From contig JANFOG010000002.1 in the NCBI GenBank assembly GCA_024336345.1, positions 496,001-560,000 on the forward strand: 64,000 nucleotides of DNA, given 5' to 3'. Below, piece by piece: positions 10,954 through 22,429 of this stretch. The translations under genes and the position numbers were made by a program. Under the pieces are notes generated by a model. It searched no databases, was not told the origin of the DNA, and saw only the letters and a program-made list of their open reading frames with translations. Origin of the DNA: Mariannaea sp. PMI_226. Taxonomy: Eukaryota; Ascomycota; Sordariomycetes; Hypocreales; Nectriaceae. Within the stretch, counting starts at the first letter, position 1, and every line of letters starts with the position of its first letter.

Positions 10954-13614
10954 TTTTCCTGCAATAGAGTCGCAAGCTTATACAGGCTCACCAAATCTTC
11001 AGAATTTAATGGGATCCTTTACAAATTTCGGGTTCGTGGCGATAATTCGGGCAACGGGCTACACTCAGAGCCTGATGATTTGTTTGCATGCGACGATGAG
11101 GGGATCATGAGCAAAAAATTTGGGCAGCGGTGGCGGTACTTGTGCACTAACAGTCGCTGTGAGGTTCGCTGTGAGATCCGCAGTCCTAGCATTCAATCCC
11201 GAAGTTAGTACTAATGTAGCCGCTGTCGCTCTGCTGATCTCGAAGCACGTGACTCCCCCTGTGATGATTCCACGTCGAGTGTAAGTGAAGACAAGATGAG
11301 CGGCATCCCTATAAGGCTTACAAGCGTTTTGATATGCTCGCACAACCCATTCATCTTTCAAAGCGTTCTGGCTCTCACCCTTGTGTATGTTCGCGGTAAT
11401 CTCTCCTTTGTTACATTTCTATCGTCGACGTCTCTCACTCCTCAAACCCTTTGCGGGAAGGAGATTCTCCAGACCTTGAGGATCCCACGTTTCTTTTTTC
11501 TCGGTTGCTTCCAGCTCGCAGAAGGAGTCCCATTCATTGCAACCAATACTCAACTACCACGTTGTGCTTTCACCTGTATGGATACAGCACTTCCACCATT
11601 CCCTCTATTCGCTACGCTTCAGTGGTTTTCAATCACTGTGGGGAGTCTGCCAACAATACATGCAGTGCAGAGCAGCGCAGAGCAGAGCACCAGACTCAAA
11701 ACTTGACAGGTTGCTCGGCACCGGGTACCGGGTCTTGGTACCCCCGGAACCCACTTCACACGCCAAAGGCTGAGCATGCCGGGATGACATCTCTAAAGGC
11801 TTTGGCGGTGCAAGACTGCACTGCACGTCAATCAACGAGGTCCAGCTTTCTGAGTTTTCTCTTGAAAATGAGACCTTCTTGGCGTCGGGCGTAATTCGAA
11901 TCTCATGACTGATTCACTCCCCGGGGGCAATGATCATCCTTTTTTCCAGTCTATTCAGACGAGCTGAAGGCAACTTTTTGCGTCCCTATACGCTTCGACA
12001 ACATGCACGAAAGATACACAGTATTTTCTATATTACAACACAGCAGTGTTGCATTTGTACCACCTAACAATCCACATCCCAGCAGTGCCCACACGCCACT
12101 CACCACTCATGGAGGCATTCACCCCGAGTTGGGCCCTCTTTCGTGGCCCGTGGTGGAGGAGAAAAAAAAGACTTGTGACCTATTATACAGCCGTCCCGGA
12201 CTGGACAGGACGGCAAGAGAAGCACATTCGACAATTCAACCCTGTGCTAATAATAAATGCATCACAAGAGAGTCAGAAAGCATTTTGGCACACTCCTAAT
12301 AACCGAATCAAGATGGCTGAAATTTCAAATATCCTATGCACTTCTCCCCCCCTTCCCCCCCCTAAAGTGCCTCCCACCGCCAAGATGCTGTACCGTGCCA
12401 TACTACCACATTGATCTACAAGAAAAATACCTGCTTCCTACATAGTTATCTTTGAGAAGAAGCGGACGCCAGTTGCGCGGGGGAGTTAACGGGACCCAAA
12501 AGCGCCACCCCGCCGTCAAACCCCTTGACGCTACCGGGACGGCCAACCGATCCCGTGTTTAGTGAGAAGACGGGAAGATTCTCTCGGCCAGGAACTACAA
12601 CAAAATCTGACCATACCCAGCAAGGGATCTCCATAATCTGGCTAGCAGTAGATCCCGGGTTTCACTAAAGATATGATCCCCCCCCCCCCCCTCCTCCTCC
12701 TCCTCTAACGATCTTTCTCTAGCCATATGCTTGGCGGGATACGGGATCAAGGGAGGGTGATGGGAGGGTAGGGTGAACCCTCCACCTCGGGGAATTGATT
12801 GAATAGAGTAAGATGGAACAAAGAAATAAGCTTTCAAGGGCAAACGAATCAGTGGGCGTGGGGGACTTTGGACGTCAAGCTATGAGTGTGCGGACACGGT
12901 AATGGGGGAAGTAAGGAGGCCTTCACACCAATTCAAAGAGACAGTGTATTAGCAAGGACTCGTTAGGCAAGGGCTCAGTTGACAAACTGTATTTTCTCCT
13001 CTCTGGGATCATGGGTTTTAGTTCAGCGGCAGCGGAAGCGAGAGCGGAAGCGGGTGCGGAAGGGAAAAACAAAAACAAAAAAAAGAGGACGAGACAGAAT
13101 CAGACATACCACCAAGCCTCAGCCCTTGGTGTATGTTGTAAGTAGAAGTGGTAGCCACAGCGCCAAGTCAAGTCAAACAAACGCCAACAAGACTAAGTCA
13201 CTGTAACTTGTATGTAGAGAGTACTTTTCACCCAGTCCAGACGAATTGGGAGACTGGGTGAATGAAGGAATGAATGAATGGGCTGTGATAGACCCAAGGT
13301 TCCGCCTCTCCGCTCTCCTTGAGCATGAAGTTGTCTCTTCTCTCGTTGACTTTTTTTTTTCTTTCCTGTTTTTCCTTCTCATCGTTTGTCTTTTCTATCC
13401 CATTCTCTGTGTGTCTCTCTATGTGTCAAAAAAAAAAAAGATAGAGCCCATGATGATCTGCAAAGTACCACACGCCCCTCTATCTCGTCCTTGTTCTACC
13501 CTTTTGTCTCGTCGACGACGAAGCATTTCCATCGCTCCCAAAGGAAGGGTTCCCAATGGTCCCAGCCCAGAGCCCATGGATTGCCTAATGGGGGAACTCC
13601 TAGCCCCGCGCTTT

Positions 13615-13648
13615 TGTGTATGTGTGTGTGTGTCTGTGTCTGTGTGTG
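13615..13648. repeat. (TG)n microsatellite
   Basis: Imperfect TG repeats with TGTC interruptions. Confidence 0.8.
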
Positions 13649-14071
13649 AAGTGCGTGTGTGAGTGCTGGGAATTGGGAGGGTGTGGGGTCAGCCTCACTG
13701 GGTCGCGTACCCTGCCCATCGCCTCTCGCTCGCTGGCTCAGTAGCGAAGAAACGCGCCAAAGGCTGCCAGCGAAGGTCACCCGAAGCCTCCCCCGCCAGT
13801 ACAGACTTCTTGAGCCCCCGCAATGCAGAGACCACCCCCGCAGCAAGGGGACAAGGGGACCAGGGGGGGTGCGAACGTCACCCGAAAAATATCGGACGCT
13901 TGTCTCACTATATCGTCCTACTAGTATACCAAATGGGGGGGCCAGGCAGGCAGGCAAGGGTTCCAGTGCTAATTGTTTGATGGGAATGGATTTGATTCAT
14001 GCAGGTTTTTCTGGCACCTCTTCTGGTATCCTTTTTTGCTTTTTCCTGCCGAATGCCTCTCTGTTGTATTC

Positions 14072-14094
14072 TTTTTTTTTTTTTTTTTTTTTTT
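14072..14094. repeat. T23 homopolymer
   Basis: Uninterrupted run of 23 T. Confidence 0.85.
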
Positions 14095-16389
14095 ATTTGA
14101 GGCTGTTTCTCCTTCTCCCGTGAAGTCTGTACAGATCTCCAAATGAGTGACAGCTCCTTGACTGATGTAACTCACTCATTCACTGTGTCTCAGAATTCAT
14201 CTCCTACCCAACTGACCAACTCAGCCGCGCAGTGGGGGAGCCCTCTTCTCGTCTCTCACCTCTCTATCCTCTAGGGTTGTCTTTGTTTCCTCATTTCCCA
14301 ATTCGGTGTACTATGTACGGTGTATGCTTTCAATGCTGTCGTGGTAACAAATTCACGTTCCGCAGGTAGACACCATACGGTGATGGTCGTTTTTTACACA
14401 AGCGCATCCTCTTACAGAGATCGAGGGTGCAATATCTCGATATGAATACCCAACCCGCCATCATGCGAATCGGGATTCCAACCCTGTCCAATGATACCTC
14501 CGCAGAGTCAAGCCTCGAAAATGTCCCGATTGGCCTAACCAAGGCACCTTCTTTTTTTCTCGGCCAGGGCCAGGAGATTTCCCAACTTTCTGGGTCGTAG
14601 TCAGTGCCACACTGCCGGATATGAGGGAACCCGAGAAGCCCAGCGCCACTGTTCATGTATGTACATGTAGGTACTGTGCACGAGAGAGATTTGACAGGCC
14701 AGACAAGCCGCCGGCAATGTGCTTTTCTTTCAGACAGGGCCATGTTCCTTGGGGCTAGCGCAACTGCAAGCTGCATGATCAACCTGGAGGTGCCATGACT
14801 CCGATCAATCACTTGTTTTTATTTTTTTTTAAATTATTTTCTTTTCTTCCTTTCAACCCTGCGGCCTGCGGGGGATCCTTGTAAGTTGTACGTCCTGTAT
14901 TTTACCAGACTGGTTCCAGCAAGACGTCATCATAAGCAAGCTGGGCTCTCCAGCTTTGTAATTTTCCCAGTTTTGATAGCTTACCATTGGTTGCCAAAAC
15001 GGACAGCCAAGTAAAGCCACGGGCCACTTCCACTTCGTTGCTGCAAGAAAGAAGCATACAGCGAAGATGTCTTGGCTCTTGTCCTTCCACAGAATTATTG
15101 GAATATGTCTCGTATGCTGCTTACTGTGGATATTTCTCAAGAAGTGCATTTTTTTTTGGTCAAGGTTGCTTCCATTCTTGTTTTTATCCTTGTTTTGTAC
15201 TTCATTCCGAAATGGTCAGAGTGAGTTCTGCCATTGGGTGCAGTGACTGCAGTAAATCTATAGCCACGTGGGTGATCAACTCTGAGGCAAAGCTCACCTC
15301 CGTAGGTGAACCCCACCTGCAATTGCCCAAGCTACCATCTTGATCTTGACTTTGGGATGTCAGATCTTAATTTGTTTATTTATTTTCCCTACTGACTAGT
15401 AATTGTAAATTTGATAGCTTATACTTGGTGTTTGTATTTTGGTTTTCCTCCAACTCTCGATATATATAACATATTCAATAGATGGGAGTGAAACACTGCG
15501 CCCAAAGAGGCGGGTTACTGTAAAAACAAAAAAAAAAACAGCCCCCCAAAGGCGACGCAAGCCACTTGCTCAGATATCTGCAGCGTGTGATGACGCGTCT
15601 ATCAAGCACAAACAACTTGAATGCATCATATAAGTCAACCCTTCATGTCAGAAGGACCTCTTGCATTGAGCGGTCAGCACGAGGCAAGCCAGTTCCCCTG
15701 TGCTAATGTTTGCTTGCATGCAATGGCGTTGTAGGGTCCACCAACTTTTCCTCCCTCATCCACCATGTATTGGCTCACCATTCAAAGAAACAAATTGGGG
15801 CTGTTATTTGTTTTCTATTCATGGCGTGGAGGTATTACAGCCCATTTTATTTTCAAAAAGGTGGTGGACAAACATGAAAGATGCAGGTAGCTAAGTCACA
15901 TGTACGTATTTATTGTGACTGAGATATCTATCTTGATGAAGTATGATTTTGTTACCTTCAAATATCCTCTATCTGTCATGACAAGTCCCTCTTCTGAACT
16001 AGAATAGAGCCTTAAACATCATGAGAAACTAGTTGGACCCTCAAATTCATGCTGAAGCAAAGCTAATGACCGTTCCTTGGATCCACCACCAGTCCATGAT
16101 TCTGTTATCTCATCGAGACTAGCCAAACAAGCAAAATCGAGCTCAATGTGCGCAAGGTCCAGTAGCACTCCCCCCCCCCTCCGCGCCCCCCTTTCTTCTT
16201 CTTTGGCTACTAATTGGCATTGTCTACAGTTGCCCCCACATACTAGGAGTTACCGAACAACAGGCCATGAAGTAACTCACTTCTTGAATGGCCCCGGTGT
16301 CAACCAACCGGACCTGCCGATCTTTTCTTCACATATGCAGCCACCACCTCCACGGGACAATGCACCAAGGGTCCAGTTCGACATTTTGC

Positions 16390-16931
16390 TCAGACGGCAA
16401 CTCCCGCGGCCTGAAGGGCCTCGATATAGTCTGCCTCCCGAGAAGCTAGACATTCAGTAGCGGTCAGTAATTTGTGTCATTTTTCATAAAATTAATGCAT
16501 TGGGAAGGGTAGGACGGGAGGAGGGAGGGCATGTGCTTACCTGGTTTCTGATAGCTAACGGATCCGCGGCGGATTGTGACGCTGCGAGTATAAACTTGAT
16601 CGTGCAGAGTTGTTCCGCTAAAGCCCTGCAAGGCAGCTTTGTAGACGTCAATTCTGAGGATGAATGATCCTCGGGCGTTGACAGAGAGGTCTGGGAAGAC
16701 GAAGACGAGGGACGAGTCTGAACTCGGCGCCTGAGCGTTGACGGTGATCGTCCCGTCTAAGTTGGCGCCGGAGACTTCCCCATCTTCTGCCGTGGTGAGG
16801 GAGGCCATGGCAAAATAGTAGTATCCATCTTCAACGGCGCTAGAAGAGAGATGGGCAATGACGGGTGGGTAGAGGGCCCGGCCAACTTGAGCTTGCTTGG
16901 GAGGCTGAACGGCAACGTTGAAGTTGGACAT
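16390..16931 (-). CDS. Small divergent velvet-domain protein
   Basis: Predicted 148-residue protein in two exons, 16931-16541 and 16445-16390, with an intron of 95 nt. Velvet factors (VeA, VelB, VosA, VelC) are fungal DNA-binding regulators of development and secondary metabolism with an NF-kB-like fold. Velvet marks here: an N-terminal beta strand FNVAVQPPKQAQVG leading to PPVIAHL, YYYFAMASL, VFVFPDLSV, GSFILRIDVY, and a short second exon EADYIEALQAAGVAV matching the usual velvet end (..L...G..V). It is almost only the domain, much shorter than typical members, and the N-terminal Cys/Arg-rich loop of VelB and VosA is missing. The frame is open another 103 codons upstream, but the ATG at 16931 fits the domain start and has A-rich context (CAAAATG). 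The target and partner are unknown. Confidence 0.8.
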
Positions 16932-18539
16932 TTTGAAAAGGGAGTTTGATGTTGTTATGATGTTTGTTTGCTTTGAAGTTCTGGCAGTGGGATGCCCTTT
17001 CAGTTCTCTCATCATCTCGGGGGAGAGCGGTCTTGATATATATATACCCTTTTTTGGGTACGGTCTGGAGCAACACCTCGACTGCACTTGACACTTGCAA
17101 CCACCCCTTCTCTTCTCGTGAGGTCTTGTGTGTCTTTTTTTGTTTTGCTCTACACACACCCAGCTCCGAGGAAAGAACAAAGACCAGCTCAGCCTCAAAC
17201 ACCGTTTAAACTCGCCCGGTGGAAGTTGAGCAAGAAACAATTGGTTAGTACCCCAAGGTCTCTAGGCTCCGAGTCAGTATGCAGGAGGAGTGTTGGGAGG
17301 GAAGAGGATGTGTGAAAGGTCGCTGCGAGTTTCAGATGCGGGATGTGTTGGATGGGCGGCGTGTCGAGCGGACACCAATTAAGTACACGGGAACGTCACC
17401 TGAACGAGGAGAGGTGAAATGGGCAAACGAGGTTGAGCAGAGAAGTCGATATTTCATCATCTTCTTTTTTCTCTTTTCTTTTTTTTGTCTTTATTCTCGC
17501 TGTTGTCTTTTGATCCTTTTTTTTACTTTTTTTTGTCTTTCCTTTTTCTTGATCAAGGGGGGGGGAGGGGAGAGGGGCGTGAGTGTAAGTAATGTGGACG
17601 GGGGGAGAGGGGAAAGATGGGAGTGGATAGACGCTCGAGAAAAAGAAAGGACGCCTGGAAAAAGTCCAGGTAGACGAAGAAGCCTTGTGCTGCAAGAGCA
17701 AAACTGTAGTCGTTGAGGAAGAGATTGTTGGGCACGTGTAGGATTAAGCCAAAAATAAAAAAAAAATTAAATAAGAGAGAGAGAGAGATAACTTGAAGAA
17801 ATCGACGGTGTAATCCCATTATACTGACAAGAGGAAGAATTACCTTACATCTTCCATTGACACCCTCAGGTGAAGGAAAGTGGGACTTAACGAAGATACA
17901 AGCGGTCACTTACTGTGTGGAGCCTTGAATGCGTCTTCATGGCAGGACAGCGACAGACCATCTTCGTCCATTCGTTCGCTATACGACCAACGAGGCCAAC
18001 GAGGTCAACAATGACGATTTATGATACAGGGAAGAGCGGAAATATACCTACCATTTGAGGTATAGAATACATGGGAATCAATTGGAGTTGCCACGTTCTG
18101 AGTACATTTAACTATTTACCTAGCCCTGGACTACCCAAACCACTGAAAATAAGTTGTACACATTTTACACACGTAGAGACTTCTTGCATCTTCCTCCCCT
18201 CCTCCCTCTATTGCTTTCTTACTCCTTTTCATTATTCGCAAATATTTCCACTTAACTCAGCTCCCTCCTCCTTTTCTTTTTTTTTCTTTTGTTAAAAAAA
18301 AAAAAAAGGGTCTATTTCACAGAGCAGGGCACAATAAAACCGTGAACTTCCCAGCCTGCCTCCCCGACATACCGTCGGTACTGTAGGTACTTGATCCCTG
18401 TCAAACATGGAGAGAAGAGTTGGAGTAGGGGCGTGCATGAAAAATCCGATGGTTCACCAGATATGCAGCCCCGATTGTGATACTATTTTATTATTGATTA
18501 GTGAGCAACAGGATAATTCTATTATTTGATTCGATCTTG

Positions 18540-18596
18540 TTATTTATTTTATTTTATTTTTACTTTTTATTTTATTTTTTTATTTTTTATTTTTTT
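18540..18596. repeat. T/A low-complexity tract
   Basis: Almost pure T and A with TTTTA-type units and a single C. Confidence 0.75.
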
Positions 18597-19835
18597 CAAT
18601 CAAAACCTGGCTGACCGTCACAAAAGCGCAGGCAGGTAATCAAGCGTTCCATTGATCGGCAGTTTTTCCTTGCACCTGTGTCTCGGTCCAACCGTGGCCT
18701 GTCCCCAGAACTCGGCTCATAAATCTGATGATGTCCTTGAATAGTAGGGTTAAAAATTCCCTACATGGCATACGCGGTACCTTTTTTAAACCGATCATCA
18801 AGGTCCGTCGGTTGTTCGTGGGTTGTTAAGCGAAACAGCAAGCCCCAAGATATGTCCCAGGCTTGGGTGTGGTGAGTGGCCGAGTACTCGGTATCTTCCG
18901 GTTTCAACAGTCGGCGACATCAAATCTACTGGGCATCCTCATATCCTGCATCGTCGTATTTCTTTGTCAACAGGATGACGTGCCAAAAGAAAAAAAGGGA
19001 AAAAAAAGGAAAAAAACTGGGAAAATAATAATTGTGCAACACATAATATTCAATGCCTCGGGTATTATACCCAAGTATTACCTAAAAGGGGAAAACGTCT
19101 TCCAGTATCAGGATTTCCAGTGTGTGAGTTTGTTCACCTCCAAACCAAGCCTTGGCCGTGACAAGTTGGGAGAAGAGCCCAGCATCATTGCATCGGCGGC
19201 AACGAGCCCACTAATTTACTGCACGGCAATCTTTGGGCTGAAAAAGCACTATTTCCCTTCGGCAGTTGTCTGAGTGGTTCATTCTGGCGGAGCTGTCAAT
19301 GTACCGTATCTATCTACACCACCGCAACTTGTCATTCGTCACTTATGATCTATCACAAATAGACAACTATGTCGGCCAACCCTTCGTCCCGTCAACTCGA
19401 GCCACTCTTCTGTTGGCACGCACCCGAAGAGAGAAGAAAGGAGAGAATGTGAAAAAGAAGGGAAAAAAAGGCACATACAAGGTATAAAAGGTACGTATCA
19501 TTTGTACGTGTGCTGTTCATCTGTTCCTCTGTTGCCCTGTGGCACTGTAACACCGATTCGGCCCCCAAAAAAAATGACGGGCCAAACTGCACAGGCGATC
19601 ACCAGCCAGTCCGTCTGTCAGTCAGTGACAGGTCTCAGGCAGTAACGCTGATCTACTCTATAGATAGACAATGGCTTTAGCATACCCTACCCTTGTCATA
19701 CCAGGCCATCACCATGCCCTGGTTCCTGATCTACGGTAGAGTCCCGCGCCCATTGACAACTGACAGCAGCCACCCCCACGGCGCACATTGGACATGCATT
19801 CCGCAAACCTGCCCGCCTGCTGTCAAAAAAGAATG

Positions 19836-19870
19836 TCTTGTCTTGTCTTGTATTGTATTGTATTGTGTTG
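19836..19870. repeat. Pentanucleotide repeat (TCTTG/TATTG/TGTTG)
   Basis: Seven tandem pentamers: three TCTTG, three TATTG, one TGTTG. Confidence 0.85.
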
Positions 19871-20503
19871 TATAGAGTACTTACTTTGTTGCACCCTTCA
19901 TAGCCCAAGGCCCGGGCCCATCCGAAAGCCCTCAATCTGCAGAAACGGCATTTTTCTCGCCGACTTTCAACAATCCCATATTCGCCTCGATAGCGGTGAG
20001 GCTCCCGTTGGGTGGTTGTATTACATATGATGTGTACTCGCTGGCTGGACGAAGTCTCACCCCCCCATTGAAAGTGACAGGCGTAGCTTTACGAAGGTTA
20101 TCACTCGCCGATCACTCACTCACTCACACCTCTCAGTCCTTTCCGTCGCCCTCTCCGGCTTCTCGTCCTCTTCCTCCCCCGGCGGCGTTGGCAGCGCTGT
20201 TGTTGCTACTCACAACACACAAGTCACCTGATCCAATCGTGTCAATCTCGTTTCATTTATCACTAACTGCGTCATGGAAATAATGTTGCACGAACGGCTC
20301 ATCAATTGATCCCAAGCACAACATCGTGACAAAACGAGAAACAGGACAGGCTGTGATAATGTAGCCAAGAACTGGATATGTCTGCGCCAGAGGGCAGGTT
20401 GCGTCCTAAAGCGCCAGTGATTGGGTAGCTTAGCTTTTTGGATTCTCGTAAACACAGTTGTACTTATCTTTACTTCTTCCTCTGTTTGGGGTCAATTGAC
20501 ACG

Positions 20504-20746
20504 ATGGCTTCAGCCATAGTGGGTTTTGATCCCAAAGCTGAGGGAGGGCCCTCCTTTCCGGTCAACAAAGCCGGACGTAAGTACCACAGCTGCTTCATGG
20601 ATAATTTACTCTCGAATAGCACCTATCTCACCCTCTCGTCGTCATACATTACAGGATATTTCTCGAAACTGGTCAAGGATCGCCATGGAGGCTTGTTTCG
20701 GAACGAAGTGCTCGTTCCGACGGTCTGCCTTCGACAAACAACCTAA
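20504..20746 (+). CDS. Weak candidate: small spliced frame, 54 residues
   Basis: ATG at 20504 opens 24 codons to a GTAAGT donor at 20577. An ACAG acceptor at 20651-20654 keeps frame for a second exon ending TAA at 20746. I do not recognise the product; it is soluble and basic in its second half. The consensus donor and frame-keeping intron are the only support, so this may be a non-coding transcript or chance. Confidence 0.2.
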   Translation: MASAIVGFDPKAEGGPSFPVNKAGRKYHSCFMDNLLSNSTYLTLSSSYITGYFSKLVKDRHGGLFRNEVLVPTVCLRQTT

Positions 20747-22429
20747 TGACAGGCAGGCTTCAACTTGGTTGAATACGCCGCTGGGATACATTGTAGCTTT
20801 CTGCAGATGCAATGAGGTGGGCAACACCAGTAACGAATCACTCCCCCGTCGGGCACACCGGGCTGGGATTGCACATGATACGTACGTCTCTAGCGACAGC
20901 ATGTGCAAGAGGGAGTTTCAGTCTCCTGTCCACACAAGAGGCTCCTATCATGATCATGCTGCATGACAACATGATCGGGGGGGTCATGAGGACGAGATGA
21001 CGGACCCAATAGAGACATTGAAGCCAAGCCAACCAACTCAACCAGCCTCCCAAGTGTAAGATTGGATGGCTTGCCGATGTGTGCACACTCGACGAGCTTT
21101 TGCTTGTTGTTTAATACGAGCTCATCTCAGACGATGACCTAGCCGCCAAGTCTGCACACGAGAGAGGGCAAAATTATGGATTGGGCATGTTTTGAGTTGG
21201 CACAGCATGCATTGACGAGGTAGGACTTGATCCTCTGCATCCGAAGAAGAAATATCCCGAGTCGGGCCTGACCGACCTGCTCCAAGGCTCGGGCCGGCTT
21301 GAGGAACTGGACAAGGCAACTCGGAACCGCACTCATCCGAACGCCTCAGACATATTGTAATCATGGAGTTGATCCTTATGGGTCAATCTCTATTGTGCCT
21401 GTGTCACACAGATTTTGCCAACAGTTGGCCACGTAAAAAGACACGATCAAAGAAGTTGCTTTGCCCGGTGGCTGTGGATAACAATAACTGGGGAGTGGGC
21501 TTGCAGGGCGATGGGTATAGCTGTTCACTTTGCGGTGACTTGGATGGACAGGGTGAGTGAGGGATAGGAGGAGGATGAGGCCCAGATGTGAGAAGCAGGC
21601 AGAGTATCCATAGAGAGAACTGTTTCCAGGACTCATGCAGTGGTATGGATGGCAGGTGTGGCTATAGCACTATATGGATGTGTCCTGAAATTGAGTCCAG
21701 CTCGAGTCTAACCAGAGCTTTGAGCAGGAAAAGAAGCATCGAGGGTCGTTGTGGTTGTCCCAAAGAAACCTTATGGGATGAGACTACTGCAACATTATCG
21801 TAACAAGACCAGAATACGTAATGAAAATAGAAACACATGATAAATCATTTGAGTTTAGCAGAAATGAAGCAGTAGCTGCCAGTGATAGCATGATGTGCCT
21901 TCTCAGACAGAAAGAGAGAGACCTCTCCTGCCTGCTATGCTAGGAAAGGCAGTTCTCATCTTCGCTTTTGCCGGAGAAAGTGACTTACCCTAGACCAACT
22001 GCTTTTTGCCTCCTTACCCGAAAATCCTCTTCTGCGTTGCAACCTCATCAACACCAGCAGGCCTTCCAACCCTCAATTCCCCCTACCCCTCCCCCCGCAT
22101 TGCGTACTCACTTGCGGCCTTGCAGGGTTTGTTTGATCTCATCAACATATATGGTAACATTCTCAGCCTGCCCACTTACCTGGCCCCCGGCATCCCTGCC
22201 ATTCCAAACTTTCGCCATTTTCCCCATTTCCTTTCCACTCGGCTTTGTCCCAGGTTCCTCACTCATGACTTCTACTTCTCATATGCAATTGACCTAGTGT
22301 TTTTCTTTTTTCCCTTTTCTCGGAGCCGCATTTCCACGCACCGGGACGCACTTAAATCAGGATTTGAGAGAGACAACACGAGCTTCACTAGTCCTTTCTG
22401 CCCCCTTCCAGGACGGGCTTACTCACACC

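Larger units (their letters stand above)
10954..16389. other. Long gene-free stretch (5.4 kb)
   Basis: No frame here shows family similarity or a credible exon structure. It is marked by low complexity: C14 then (CTC)n at 12678-12705, a TG/TGTC tract at 13615-13648, and T23 at 14072-14094. The left end is the promoter of the CCDC25 gene; the right end is the 3' flank of the velvet gene. Non-coding transcripts cannot be judged from sequence alone. Confidence 0.55.
16932..22429. other. Long gene-free stretch (5.5 kb)
   Basis: Contains the velvet promoter, including a TATATATATA run at about 17036-17046 and T-rich tracts at 17460-17553, A14 at 18294-18307, an A/T-only tract at 18540-18596 and a pentanucleotide repeat at 19836-19870. 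A weak 54-codon spliced frame lies at 20504-20746 (listed separately). The right end is pyrimidine-rich leader of the MFS gene. Nothing else supported. Confidence 0.5.

Noticed and set aside
13496..13957. 153-codon frame on the minus strand (and plus-strand overlaps at 13659-14123)
   Set aside because: Mutually overlapping frames in repeat-rich DNA with no motifs.
16932..17240. Upstream in-frame extension of the velvet gene (103 more codons)
   Set aside because: Sequence is low complexity and unlike velvet N-termini; the domain begins right after the ATG at 16931.
22165..22176. ACTTACCTGG resembling the U1 snRNA 5' end
   Set aside because: Matches only the splice-site-pairing core; no following U1 stem-loops or Sm site seen.
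22364..22429. Earlier in-frame start of the MFS gene
   Set aside because: Weaker start context, and the extra 22 residues add nothing resembling the family; CACCATG at 22430 is better.
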